Positions 16,645 through 24,631 of a stretch of DNA of 33,489 bases are shown here, piece by piece (within the stretch, counting starts at the first letter, position 1; every line of letters begins with the position of its first letter). The position numbers were made by a program, and so were the translations under genes. A model generated the notes under the pieces. The model was not told the origin of the DNA, searched no databases, and saw nothing but the letters and a program-made list of their open reading frames with translations. The DNA is taken from assembly GCA_947176745.1 (NCBI GenBank), contig CAMWRV010000030.1, positions 1 through 33,489 of the forward strand, read 5' to 3'. The DNA comes from an uncultured Muribaculaceae bacterium (GTDB taxonomy: Bacteria > Bacteroidota > Bacteroidia > Bacteroidales > Muribaculaceae).

Positions 16645-16682
16645 AAAGAAAAAAAGAGAGGTCAGACCTCTCTTTTTTCTTT
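16645..16682. terminator. Bidirectional terminator shared by convergent genes
   Basis: A nearly perfect palindrome, A-rich then GAGAGGTC-A-GACCTCTC then T6CTTT, gives a hairpin with a T tract on both strands. It ends the lipoprotein gene on + and the dehydrogenase gene on -. The dehydrogenase stop codon (16664-16662) and its last residues (KEKREV) lie inside the hairpin. Confidence 0.92.
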
Positions 16683-17477
16683 GTTCTCAAGAGCAGTATT
16701 GGGGAAAGGCTCCTTACCCGGAGAAGGCAGACTGAAATCCGGTTTCGAAATCTCCATATCGACCTTTGTCCACAGGAAGTTCGGCACGAGTCTCCAAAGA
16801 CCCACAAGGAGATTCCATCTCCAGTCTATAACCGCAACACGGGGATGACGCACGATAGCCTTTATAATAAGCGGCACAGCATAATCAAGAGTCATCTCCA
16901 TCGGATATGCCACATCATCGCGGAGCAGAGGGGTCCTGATCCATCCGGGTCTGATATCTGTAAACGTGACATCGGCATTCTCCGCATTGGCCAATTGCTC
17001 AAGAGCGACAAGATATGTCTGCGCACATTTTTTAGACGCTGAATAAGCCGACAGGCGGCCTATGCCGTTGGTGCCGGCCACACTCGTGACAGCGGCTATG
17101 CGGCCTTTCAGCCCGTTGTCGCGGAAATATCTGTAGGCACAGCAGATCATGCGCGCGAACCCGGCTGAATTAGTAGCGATGATATCGACCTCACGCTGAG
17201 GATCGAGACCGAGATTCTCATAACCGATACCGGCCACATGGAAATAAATGTCCATACCGCCCATTGCGGTGATGAGGTTTTTCATTCGGCGCGGTGCATC
17301 GGTGCGTGTGACATCGATCGATTCGTAAACGACAGTTTCGGGATATTTTTTCTGAAGTTCGGCCATAGGGGCTGTGTGCCGGGCCGCCATGCCAACCATC
17401 ACGCCCCGCGAGGCAAGTTCCTCCGCCACACGAAGACCAATGCCCGACGAGGCTCCCATAATCAATACTTTTTTCAT
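16662..17477 (-). CDS. Short-chain dehydrogenase/reductase
   Basis: This NAD(P)-dependent oxidoreductase of the classical SDR fold has 271 residues. The dinucleotide-binding motif MGASSGIGLRVAEELASRG is at 8-26. DVT follows strand 3, NSAG takes the place of NNAG, and the catalytic Ser-Tyr-Lys appears as SVAGTNG and YSASKK. The C-terminal tail beyond about 230 (WRLVPNFLWTKVDMEI) is hydrophobic, as in some membrane-associated SDRs. The substrate is unknown. The ATG at 17477 gives the normal N-terminus; an upstream start is less likely. Promoter at 17538-17567. Confidence 0.88.
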   Translation of the reverse strand: MKKVLIMGASSGIGLRVAEELASRGVMVGMAARHTAPMAELQKKYPETVVYESIDVTRTDAPRRMKNLITAMGGMDIYFHVAGIGYENLGLDPQREVDIIATNSAGFARMICCAYRYFRDNGLKGRIAAVTSVAGTNGIGRLSAYSASKKCAQTYLVALEQLANAENADVTFTDIRPGWIRTPLLRDDVAYPMEMTLDYAVPLIIKAIVRHPRVAVIDWRWNLLVGLWRLVPNFLWTKVDMEISKPDFSLPSPGKEPFPNTALENKEKREV

Positions 17478-17537
17478 AATAGAAAATTGTGGTAACCACT
17501 TAAGTTTAAACACTTACTCATGTTTCATAATATATAA

Positions 17538-17567
17538 CAAGTATAAGCAACTTATGTTGCCACACAA
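17538..17567 (-). promoter_or_regulatory. Promoter of the short-chain dehydrogenase
   Basis: On the minus strand TTG (17567-17565) lies 19 nt upstream of TATACTTG (17545-17538), one mismatch from TAnnTTTG. The start near 17531 puts a GTAAGTGTT motif (17517-17509) early in the leader. Confidence 0.5.
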
Positions 17568-17593
17568 TCAGATATAAAACAAATGCAATATAC

Positions 17594-17624
17594 TTGCCCA
17601 ATCTGAAAAAATATGTTAATTTTG
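17594..17624 (+). promoter_or_regulatory. Promoter of the alpha-amylase gene
   Basis: TTG (17594-17596), 20 nt, then TAATTTTG (17617-17624): a full Bacteroidetes promoter. Transcription near 17631 excludes the upstream in-frame TTG and makes the ATG at 17630 unlikely, leaving the ATG at 17687 with a leader of about 56 nt. Confidence 0.8.
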
Positions 17625-17686
17625 CACCAATGAGTATCACTCCTCAATTACGGCTTAAAGCTTTTATCACATATATTCACCATTTC

Positions 17687-20600
17687 ATGAAAATCTTCAG
17701 AAGAAGTGTGTTCTCACTGTTCCTGCTTTCAGGAATCTGCGGGACCACATGGGGAGCGGACTACGGTCTGCCCTCCGGCATCCAGGAAGGAAACATCCTT
17801 CACTGCTTCAACTGGCCGGCATCTGAAATCAAGGCGGCACTTCCCAGCATCGCAGCCGCAGGATTCGGTTCAGTTCAGTTATCACCCCTCCAGCGCGGCG
17901 ACATCAAGACCGGTTCATCGTGGCATGACCTTTACCGTCCCTATGACCTGGCATTCAAGACATCGTCGTTCTGTTCCGAACAGGATCTCAAGGATCTCTG
18001 CACCGCAGCTGCCGAATACGGCATCAAGATCATAGTCGATGTCGTGGCCAACCACGTTGACAAGACAGCCGGCTATCACGACACATGGTGGGACTCGAAC
18101 GGACGCGTACGCTGGAACGGCACTATCAACTATGGCGACCGCTACTCCATCACGCACGGCCAGCTCGGAGACTACGGCGACATCAATTCGGAAGATACCG
18201 AAGTGTGCGCACGAGCCAAGGCTTATGTAGAGAAACTGAAATCACTCGGTGTGAGCGGTATCCGCTGGGATGCGGCCAAGCATATCGGACTCCCTTCTGA
18301 GGGATGCGCTTTCTGGAGTACGGTGACTTCTGTTCCCGGCATGTACCACTACGGCGAGATACTTGACGCTCCGGGTCCCGACCAGTCGATCATAAAGGAG
18401 TATACCAACTACATGTCGGTGACCGACAACAAATACTGCAACGGCGCAGCCAAGGAAAACGGCGGCATACCCTACGGCTACGGCGGCGCATGGGCGGTCG
18501 ACGAGGGAGTGTCAGACACGAAACTCGTGTACTGGGGTGAAAGCCACGACACATATTCAAACGACGAATGGTCGCAGAATGTAGACCAGAGTGTGATCGA
18601 CCGCGCCTATGCGTCATACGCATGCCGCAACGGTGCCACGGCACTCTATCTGTCGCGTCCCAATACTGTAGGATTCAACAACATCAAGATCGCCAAGGGC
18701 TCGACCGCATTCACAGGCAAGCATATCGCCGAAGTCAACAAGTTCCGCAATGTAATGTCGGGCAAGAAAGACTGGTGTGAGGCGGCATCCAACACATTCT
18801 GCGTGACACGTCAGGACGGTGGCGCCGTGATCGTGATGAAAGGGAGCGGAAACGTGTCTGTCAAGAACGGCGGCAGCTACTGCCCTGCCGGAACATACAC
18901 CGACCGTGTCAGCGGCTCGACATTCACCGTGACATCCACTACAATCAGCGGCAATGTCGGCGCGAGCGGCATCGCGGTGATCTACAACGACGGCATCACA
19001 CCCGGCCCGGGTCCAGATCCGGATCCAGACCCGACTCCGGATCCCGACGGAAGCACGACGATATATTACGACAATTCCAATACAAACTGGAACAGCGTCA
19101 ACATCCATTACTGGAGCCAGCCGAACACCTCGTGGCCCGGCACACCGATGACCAAGGTTGCCGACAATGTGTGGAAATACACATTTACAGATGACATCTC
19201 CGGTCTTGAAGGATTCCTTTTCTGCAACAGCACCGGCAGCAGCCAGACAGCCGACTACACTCAGAAACCTGTTGCAAAGCATATCTACAAGGGAGCGTCC
19301 GGCAACAAGGGTCAGGTGACTGACGAGGGTGTATACAGCGAAGCCGGCGATGATCCCGTAGAGAAACCTGTGGTGAAGGCATCGCCCGCAGGCGGTACAT
19401 TCGCATCTTCCGTGAGCGTCACACTCAGCGTTACGCCTGCGACAGCCACGATCTACTACACGACCGACGGCACCACACCTTCAGCCTCAAGCAACCGCTA
19501 CTCGTCAACTCTCTCATTCACGGAGACGACCACCCTCAAGGCCATCGGCATCGGAAGCGACGGCACAGCCGGCGACATCGTGACCTATACTTTCACAAAG
19601 AGTTCGACACCCGGTCCGCAGCCGCAGCCCTCGAACAATCTTATCACAGACTACTACAAGGTCAATCCCGACGGCAAGACCGGCACCAACAAGACGATCG
19701 CAGTCAGCGGACACCCCGCAACCAACGCGATGAGCAACTGGACAGCCGACGAACTTATCGCACAGGGTGTGGCCCGCGACATAGCCCAGGCGTTCAAGGG
19801 TCTTCATGAGCGTCCTGTCGTTGACTCATATTCGATCTATGCCGCATATGATGACGACAATCTCTATCTCGGCGTGCAGTTCGTATATACCGTATGGGAT
19901 ATCTATGGCGAAGGAAAACAGCCCGGCGAATCAAAGCCGTACAACATGGACGGCCACATGTTCTGGGCATTCGACCTCGACCCTGAGAAGAGCTTCGACG
20001 GCTATATCAACGGCACGGGACCGATCTGGAACGACCAGAACAAAGGAGCTAAATTCGACAACGGCGTAGACGCAGTGCTTATGTGCTCGACAAAGCCAGG
20101 TGTCGGCACTCCCGGATTTTTCCTCCCCACACCCGACGGCCACGCATCGTATGACGCGGCTTACTGCAAGACCGTACCCGCCAACTTCTATGGCTATACA
20201 GACGGACTTCACCCCTCGATCCAGAATATCTGGGGTCAGCCGTTCGGATCGGATCCTTCCGCCCTTCTCGGCAACGAAGGCTTCATTGACCTGCGCAGCG
20301 AGATCGACGACTCGGCCCATACGTTCTATGAGTTCAAGCTTCCCCTCTCGCTTCTCGGCATCACTGCCGACTACATCCGCAACACAGGTATAGGCGTGAT
20401 GTATTGCGACAAGTACGGAACAAGTCCTGTGGGCGGCACTCCCTACGATCCTTCATATTTCGACAACGTAAACGGTTCATATTCTCAGGATCCGAGTTCG
20501 TCGCAGGAGAAGGAAGATGAGGATGTTATCACCTATGCGCCCGCACGTGTCGGCAAACTTCTTTCGATCACGCCCACCTCGGTAGGCTCGATTGAATGTG

Positions 20601-20716
20601 CAGAAGATGCCGAACCGGAGTATTACAGCCTTCAGGGCATCCGTGTGGCAGATCCCGCTCCCGGCATCTACATCGTGCGCCGAGGCAACAAGGTCAGCAA
20701 GGAAGCGGTGAGATAA
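17687..20716 (+). CDS. Secreted multi-module alpha-amylase (GH13)
   Basis: This extracellular starch-degrading enzyme has 1009 residues. The signal peptide ends near residue 24 (TTWGA). The GH13 catalytic domain spans about 27-465, with DVVANHV (118-124), nucleophile D195 in GIRWDAAKH, acid/base E224 in GEILD, and H287-D288 in WGESHDTY. A Pro/Asp-rich linker (TPGPGPDPDPDP) leads to a starch-binding-type module (IYYDNSNTNWNSVNIHYW). Then come a chitobiase-C-type beta domain (PAGGTFASSVSVTLSV), a DOMON/CBM9-like module (YDDDNLYLGVQF), and a tail EYYSLQGIRV...GIYIVRRGN resembling a Por-secretion sorting domain. No SusC/SusD genes lie nearby. The start choice follows from the promoter. Confidence 0.93.
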   Translation: MKIFRRSVFSLFLLSGICGTTWGADYGLPSGIQEGNILHCFNWPASEIKAALPSIAAAGFGSVQLSPLQRGDIKTGSSWHDLYRPYDLAFKTSSFCSEQDLKDLCTAAAEYGIKIIVDVVANHVDKTAGYHDTWWDSNGRVRWNGTINYGDRYSITHGQLGDYGDINSEDTEVCARAKAYVEKLKSLGVSGIRWDAAKHIGLPSEGCAFWSTVTSVPGMYHYGEILDAPGPDQSIIKEYTNYMSVTDNKYCNGAAKENGGIPYGYGGAWAVDEGVSDTKLVYWGESHDTYSNDEWSQNVDQSVIDRAYASYACRNGATALYLSRPNTVGFNNIKIAKGSTAFTGKHIAEVNKFRNVMSGKKDWCEAASNTFCVTRQDGGAVIVMKGSGNVSVKNGGSYCPAGTYTDRVSGSTFTVTSTTISGNVGASGIAVIYNDGITPGPGPDPDPDPTPDPDGSTTIYYDNSNTNWNSVNIHYWSQPNTSWPGTPMTKVADNVWKYTFTDDISGLEGFLFCNSTGSSQTADYTQKPVAKHIYKGASGNKGQVTDEGVYSEAGDDPVEKPVVKASPAGGTFASSVSVTLSVTPATATIYYTTDGTTPSASSNRYSSTLSFTETTTLKAIGIGSDGTAGDIVTYTFTKSSTPGPQPQPSNNLITDYYKVNPDGKTGTNKTIAVSGHPATNAMSNWTADELIAQGVARDIAQAFKGLHERPVVDSYSIYAAYDDDNLYLGVQFVYTVWDIYGEGKQPGESKPYNMDGHMFWAFDLDPEKSFDGYINGTGPIWNDQNKGAKFDNGVDAVLMCSTKPGVGTPGFFLPTPDGHASYDAAYCKTVPANFYGYTDGLHPSIQNIWGQPFGSDPSALLGNEGFIDLRSEIDDSAHTFYEFKLPLSLLGITADYIRNTGIGVMYCDKYGTSPVGGTPYDPSYFDNVNGSYSQDPSSSQEKEDEDVITYAPARVGKLLSITPTSVGSIECAEDAEPEYYSLQGIRVADPAPGIYIVRRGNKVSKEAVR

Positions 20717-20740
20717 TCCACTCCAGCTGATAATAAACAG

Positions 20741-20776
20741 AAAACGTCAGTTCCGAAAAACGGAACTGACGTTTTT
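20741..20776. terminator. Terminator between convergent amylase and tpx genes
   Basis: AAAACGTCAGTTCCG (20741-20755) and its complement starting at 20761 form a strong stem with an A5 loop. A T5 tract follows on +, and T4 on the minus strand, so it can serve both genes. Confidence 0.9.
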
Positions 20777-20799
20777 GTTTGTAATTCTGGTTTGGACCC

Positions 20800-21306
20800 C
20801 TATTTGCCGTCAGACAACAGACGGGCAGCGAAGCCGTAGTCCGGTTCATCGGTTGTCTCGTTGCAGAGAGAGACTCCGAGCACCTTGCCGTCGCGGTCAA
20901 TCACGACAAGACAACGCGCATAGAGACCGCGTAGCGGGCCGTCGGCTATCATCACGCCGTAATCCTCTCCGAAATCGGATCTGAATCCGGAAGCGGTCAT
21001 GACATTGCTTATGCCATTGACTGTGCAGAAGCGGGCGGCAGCGAACGGCAGATCCATCGATACGCAAAGAACCTTTGTATCGGGCAGCGAAGCCGCCTCG
21101 ACATTGAACCGGCGCACAGACGCGGCACACACATCCGTGTCGAGACTTGGAAAAATGTTAAGCACTACCCTCTTGCCTCTGAACGACTCAAGGGTTATGT
21201 CAGAAAGATCCTGAGCAGCGAGAGTGAACGGAGGGGCGTATGCACCCTCGGCCGGCAGGCCGCCCAGAAGATTCATCGGATTTCCTTTGAAATTGACTGT
21301 ACCCAT
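20800..21306 (-). CDS. tpx: Thiol peroxidase (Tpx, atypical 2-Cys peroxiredoxin)
   Basis: This 168-residue enzyme reduces peroxides with thioredoxin as donor. The family motif FPSLDTDVCAASVRRFN gives the peroxidatic C60, and ARFCTVNGI gives the resolving C94, matching C61/C95 of E. coli Tpx. The N-terminus (GTVNFKGNPMNLLG) is typical. It is probably oxidative-stress defence in an anaerobe. The gene is last in the minus-strand series and has its own -7 box at 21340-21347, so it can be transcribed apart from the phosphorylase 84 nt upstream. Confidence 0.95.
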   Translation of the reverse strand: MGTVNFKGNPMNLLGGLPAEGAYAPPFTLAAQDLSDITLESFRGKRVVLNIFPSLDTDVCAASVRRFNVEAASLPDTKVLCVSMDLPFAAARFCTVNGISNVMTASGFRSDFGEDYGVMIADGPLRGLYARCLVVIDRDGKVLGVSLCNETTDEPDYGFAARLLSDGK

Positions 21307-21390
21307 ATCATTATAATTTAAAAATTATAAGTAAATGTTCAAATTTAAACGACAGTAAGTGTATAAATTAAATTTGATTACTTACACTTA
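21307..21390 (-). promoter_or_regulatory. tpx promoter region with inverted repeat
   Basis: A -7 element TAAATTTG occupies 21347-21340 on the minus strand; no clear TTG lies upstream of it. An 8-bp perfect inverted repeat TAAGTGTA (21356-21363) / TACACTTA (21383-21390) covers the expected -33 area and abuts the stop codon of the upstream gene. It is a candidate operator. Confidence 0.5.
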
Positions 21391-22269
21391 TCAAACAAGT
21401 CGGTCGAGCACTGTCGAAACAAGCTCGCGCACCTTTGGCTTATAATCGGTGTCGGCATTGGTCGCGCGGCGTTCGGCGATAATGCAGCATACGGTCATGG
21501 CCTTGTGCCCGAGCAGTTTGGCCATACCCTGCAGGCAGGCGGACTCCATCTCGAAATTGGTGATCGGGCGACCGTTATAGCGGAAGCTCTCGATCTTCTC
21601 GTTAAGATGCGGATCGGCAAGAGGAAGCCTGACCTCCCTGCCTTGGGGTGCATAGAAACCGACAGCCGCGATAGTGTAACCACGGACCATGTCGTCGCGA
21701 CCGATACGCTCCACAAGTTCCGTATCCGCATCGACGGTATAGGGAGCCGCCCATCCGGCTCTCCACTGCGTGTGCTCACAGAATTTTCTCTCGAACTCAA
21801 GATCACAGACCTTGTCGCGGTCGGCATAAAAATTGAGTATGCCGTCGAACCCCATGCCTTTCTCGGCAATCACGAAGTCTCCGATATGCAGATCCTCCTG
21901 AAGAGATCCGGAAGTGCCTATACGGACGATATTGAGCGTGCGATGCTCTTTCTTCACCTTTCGGGTATTGAAATCCACATTTACAAGCGCATCGAGTTCG
22001 GTCACGACTATCTCAATGTTGTCGGGGCCGATGCCGTGCGAGATCACCATGACAGGTTTCCCTTTGTAACGGCCGCCGATGGTGTGAAACTCACGCGACG
22101 AAACCTCATAATCGACAGAGTCGAACATAGACGCAACCATATCGACACGTCCGGGGTCGCCGACAAAGATTATGTTGTCATAGACCTGTTCCGGACGCAG
22201 GTGAATGTGAAACACCGAGCCGTCGCCATTGATGATCAGCTCGGAAGCCGGTATAACGCGTTCTTCCAT
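21391..22269 (-). CDS. Uridine-phosphorylase-like nucleoside phosphorylase
   Basis: This enzyme is predicted to cleave nucleosides with phosphate to base and ribose-1-phosphate in pyrimidine or purine salvage. It has 292 residues of the PNP/UDP family: VGDPGRVDMVA near residue 37, the phosphate-site VRIGTSGSLQ, and the ribose-binding NFEMESACLQGMAKLLGH near the C-terminus. The order and NFEMES motif favour uridine phosphorylase, but the base specificity is not certain. It is a bit longer than E. coli Udp (253). It lies about 170 nt after dprA, with a palindrome TGCGGCAAGCCGCA in its leader (22313-22326). Confidence 0.85.
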   Translation of the reverse strand: MEERVIPASELIINGDGSVFHIHLRPEQVYDNIIFVGDPGRVDMVASMFDSVDYEVSSREFHTIGGRYKGKPVMVISHGIGPDNIEIVVTELDALVNVDFNTRKVKKEHRTLNIVRIGTSGSLQEDLHIGDFVIAEKGMGFDGILNFYADRDKVCDLEFERKFCEHTQWRAGWAAPYTVDADTELVERIGRDDMVRGYTIAAVGFYAPQGREVRLPLADPHLNEKIESFRYNGRPITNFEMESACLQGMAKLLGHKAMTVCCIIAERRATNADTDYKPKVRELVSTVLDRLV

Positions 22270-22442
22270 ATTGCTTATTTATTTATTTAAATTAAAAGTA
22301 TGGTGAAAATCATGCGGCAAGCCGCACTCTAAATTATAACAAAAAATGATAAGATAAAGATGACTGAGACCCCATCCCCCCCAAAAAATAATATTCGGGT
22401 CTGAAAACGGGATATTTCAGCACTTACTTATCCATAGAATCC
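22270..22442 (-). promoter_or_regulatory. dprA-phosphorylase intergenic region
   Basis: No gene is seen. On the minus strand, going towards the phosphorylase, it holds a GGATAAGTAAGTGCT motif (22433-22419), copy B of the AGACCC/GGGGTCT repeat (22402-22367) and a palindrome TGCGGCAAGCCGCA (22326-22313). I see only one-mismatch -7 candidates and no clear terminator. Confidence 0.4.
22367..22402 (-). repeat. Short dispersed repeat, copy B (AGACCC...GGGGTCT)
   Basis: On the minus strand the 36 bp run AGACCCG, AATATT, ATTTTTTG, a G run, then ATGGGGTCT. The right half matches copy A at 16086-16105 apart from a difference in G-run length. It lies about 40 nt downstream of the dprA stop, in the same orientation relative to the upstream gene as copy A. 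Confidence 0.5.
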
Positions 22443-23564
22443 TTATGCAAGTTCATATCTTGCCCCGGGGAGTCTGACTATGATTCCGTCGAATTCAAGT
22501 TCTGTAAGAGACGCCATAAGCGAAGGCACAGAGAGCGACGTGGCGACGTGGATCTCGTCGACCGACATCGGACATCCGGATGCCTGCAGACACTGAAAGA
22601 CCTTTGCCGAGTCACCTTCAAGTTCAGGAAACAGCCGGGGGGAGCCGACCTGCACCTGATGACCCATTATCTCGGGCTTCCATCCCATGAGTTCCATGAC
22701 ATCGGGCACGGAGGTGAATATATGAGCCTTGTTTCGTGCAATCAGCAGATTGCATCCGGAACTTGACACATCGGAAACACGGCCCGGCAACGCCACCACC
22801 TCGCGCGAATATGAGAAAGCCTGATTGGCAGTGCTCATCGCACCCCCCTTGACTTCCGACTCGGCCACAAACGTGACCTCGCTCATGCCGGCCACAATTC
22901 GGTTGCGCTGCAGAAACCGACCCTGAAAAGGACGCGTGCCGACAGGATACTCAGACACAAGAGCGCCGCCGGTCGAAAGAATCCTCCGGGCAAGATCGCG
23001 GTGGGCCGCAGGATATATCATGTCAAGACCATGCGCCAGCACGGCCACGGTGACAAGACCATTGTCAAGAGCGGCAGTGTGGGCAGCCGCGTCGATTCCA
23101 TATGCAAGCCCGCTTATGACCATTGCCGACGGCAGGTAGGGAGCGAGATCCGACACGAGCGACCGACAGAAGCCGACACCATAGGGAGTGCACCGTCGTG
23201 TGCCGACAAGACTCAATACGGGATGGGCGTTAAGATCTGTGTTTCCAAGCACATAGAGCAGCACAGGTGCATCAGGGATCTCGCGCAGAAGAAACGGATA
23301 ATCGTCATCGTACAGATAAAGAGCCCTGACAGAATGGCGCTCCATGAAATCAAGTTCGCGTCTCGCCTTGAACATGGCTTCGTCGCGACAGGCGCTGTCG
23401 AACTTCAGCGTCAGTCCGAGACGTGAAGACAATTCCCGAGGCTCCAGCGTGAAGAATGCCGATGGCGAGACTCCCGACTCCGACATGACCCTGGCCAGCG
23501 CGGCATCGACATGCGGCATCATGGAGAGAGCCACCTTGTGCAGAAGTTCCGTATCCATCAGCAT
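22443..23564 (-). CDS. dprA: DNA-processing protein DprA (Smf)
   Basis: DprA binds single-stranded DNA taken up during transformation and loads RecA on it. The 373 residues have an N-terminal helical domain (about 1-75) and a Rossmann-like core with SLVGTRRCTPYGVGF, VISGLAYGIDAAAHTAAL, GLDMIYPAAHRDLARRI, SEYPVGTRPFQGRFLQRNRI and ALPGRV. A C-terminal winged helix (about 310-373) follows. ATG codons at 23564 and 23558 are both possible. The start sits 24 nt after the thioesterase stop, and a GTAAGTGTT motif lies directly before the ATG. Whether the organism is naturally competent cannot be told; dprA is widespread. Confidence 0.93.
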   Translation of the reverse strand: MLMDTELLHKVALSMMPHVDAALARVMSESGVSPSAFFTLEPRELSSRLGLTLKFDSACRDEAMFKARRELDFMERHSVRALYLYDDDYPFLLREIPDAPVLLYVLGNTDLNAHPVLSLVGTRRCTPYGVGFCRSLVSDLAPYLPSAMVISGLAYGIDAAAHTAALDNGLVTVAVLAHGLDMIYPAAHRDLARRILSTGGALVSEYPVGTRPFQGRFLQRNRIVAGMSEVTFVAESEVKGGAMSTANQAFSYSREVVALPGRVSDVSSSGCNLLIARNKAHIFTSVPDVMELMGWKPEIMGHQVQVGSPRLFPELEGDSAKVFQCLQASGCPMSVDEIHVATSLSVPSLMASLTELEFDGIIVRLPGARYELA

Positions 23565-23588
23565 GAACACTTACTTAACCACGGGAGA

Positions 23589-24011
23589 CTATCGGATATA
23601 CCGGCCGAACACCGCCGCAAGCTCGTCGCCTCTGGAAAGTTTTCCGTCTTTGAGAACGACCACCGTCACGATCCCTTCGGCGCATACATCACCGTTGGGT
23701 TTCAGAATATCCTGATGAAATATGAATCTCGGCCCCTTTCGCTCAAGGCGCAGACAACTAAGGAAACTGTCGCCGCCACGGAGCGACGTCTTGTACTCGA
23801 CTTCGATCTTGCGGACCACAGCATCAATGCCCTGATTGTGCATCTCGATGAAAGAAAGCCCGGCATCCTTGCAGAATTTATGGCGCGTATGCTCCATATA
23901 ATGCAGATAGTTGGCATTATTGACAATCTGCTCGCAGTCGAGTTCGTAATCACGGACCTCCATGTCCATGATGAAGCAGTATTTCTTGTTTGTATCTTTT
24001 AGGATCCTCAT
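23589..24011 (-). CDS. Hotdog-fold acyl-CoA thioesterase (YbgC/4HBT family)
   Basis: This 140-residue protein has one 4HBT hotdog domain. The segment VRDYELDCEQIVNNANYLHY followed by MEHTRHKF corresponds to the YbgC/FadM active-site region, with an aspartate before the helix and the conserved NxxYLxYxExxR pattern. Such enzymes hydrolyse acyl-CoA or acyl-ACP thioesters; the substrate is unknown. The start ATG overlaps the stop of the upstream membrane-protein gene (ATGA), supporting the start at 24011 over an internal ATG (23966). Confidence 0.88.
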   Translation of the reverse strand: MRILKDTNKKYCFIMDMEVRDYELDCEQIVNNANYLHYMEHTRHKFCKDAGLSFIEMHNQGIDAVVRKIEVEYKTSLRGGDSFLSCLRLERKGPRFIFHQDILKPNGDVCAEGIVTVVVLKDGKLSRGDELAAVFGRYIR

Positions 24012-24631
24012 GACTCAGGATTTACATATGGGGGAAGTATGGCGTTGTAAATGAGATCAAGCGCGAACTCCACATTGTCGGGCGCGCCGAAAGCAGTTAT
24101 CGGAAACCAGATAAAGCCCTTTGACGATTTCTTGAAAGTGACGATAAACGCGCCGTGCCCGGGGAGACAGTCCTTCATCATCGAGTAGCTGAAAAACTCC
24201 TTGCGCTCACGCACAGGCCGTTCGTCACCATCCTCCTCTGCCGGGTTGCCTGCATCCTCAGGATCAGAGAGGCGCATGACAGTCGTTATCCCCTCTTCGT
24301 CAACGATGATCCGGTGCGGCACCGTATTGACATAGAACTCCTTGCGAAGTCCGTAAAAATAGTAGAGGAAAGCGAGCGCGAGAGGAGTGACGATAAAGAA
24401 GACCATCAGACCGATGATGAACCATCCGATATCGACAGTTATGCCCGCCACAAGACCAGCCACAGCCACTACCGAAAGAGCAAGAAGCCACCAGCCGCCG
24501 CAGCGGAAAATCAGTTCTCGTGCGAAATCCCGCTGATCCATCTTGAATTCGCGACTTTTCATTACCTTATATCTCGGGAACTCACATGGATTAAGTACAG
24601 GCAAAACTTTCGATAATCCGTCATCTTCCAT
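24008..24631 (-). CDS. Membrane protein with two helices and YcxB-like C-terminal domain
   Basis: This 207-residue protein has two adjacent transmembrane helices (about 47-66 and 69-92) and a C-terminal soluble domain (about 95-200) containing YVNTVPHRIIVDEEGITTV and KGFIWFPITAFG. This resembles YcxB-like/PH-type membrane-anchored domains; the function is unknown. Start choice: a start at 24691 would overlap the upstream gene by 71 nt, while the ATG at 24631 overlaps by 11 nt and is preferred. It is translationally coupled to the thioesterase downstream. Confidence 0.75.
   Translation of the reverse strand: MEDDGLSKVLPVLNPCEFPRYKVMKSREFKMDQRDFARELIFRCGGWWLLALSVVAVAGLVAGITVDIGWFIIGLMVFFIVTPLALAFLYYFYGLRKEFYVNTVPHRIIVDEEGITTVMRLSDPEDAGNPAEEDGDERPVRERKEFFSYSMMKDCLPGHGAFIVTFKKSSKGFIWFPITAFGAPDNVEFALDLIYNAILPPYVNPES

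Noticed and set aside
19003..19048. Repetitive GATCC/GACCC stretch in the amylase gene
   Set aside because: It is coding sequence for the Pro/Asp linker between modules, not a separate repeat element.
18614..19282. 222-codon minus frame in the amylase gene
   Set aside because: Shadow of the amylase reading frame, with no start context or family features.
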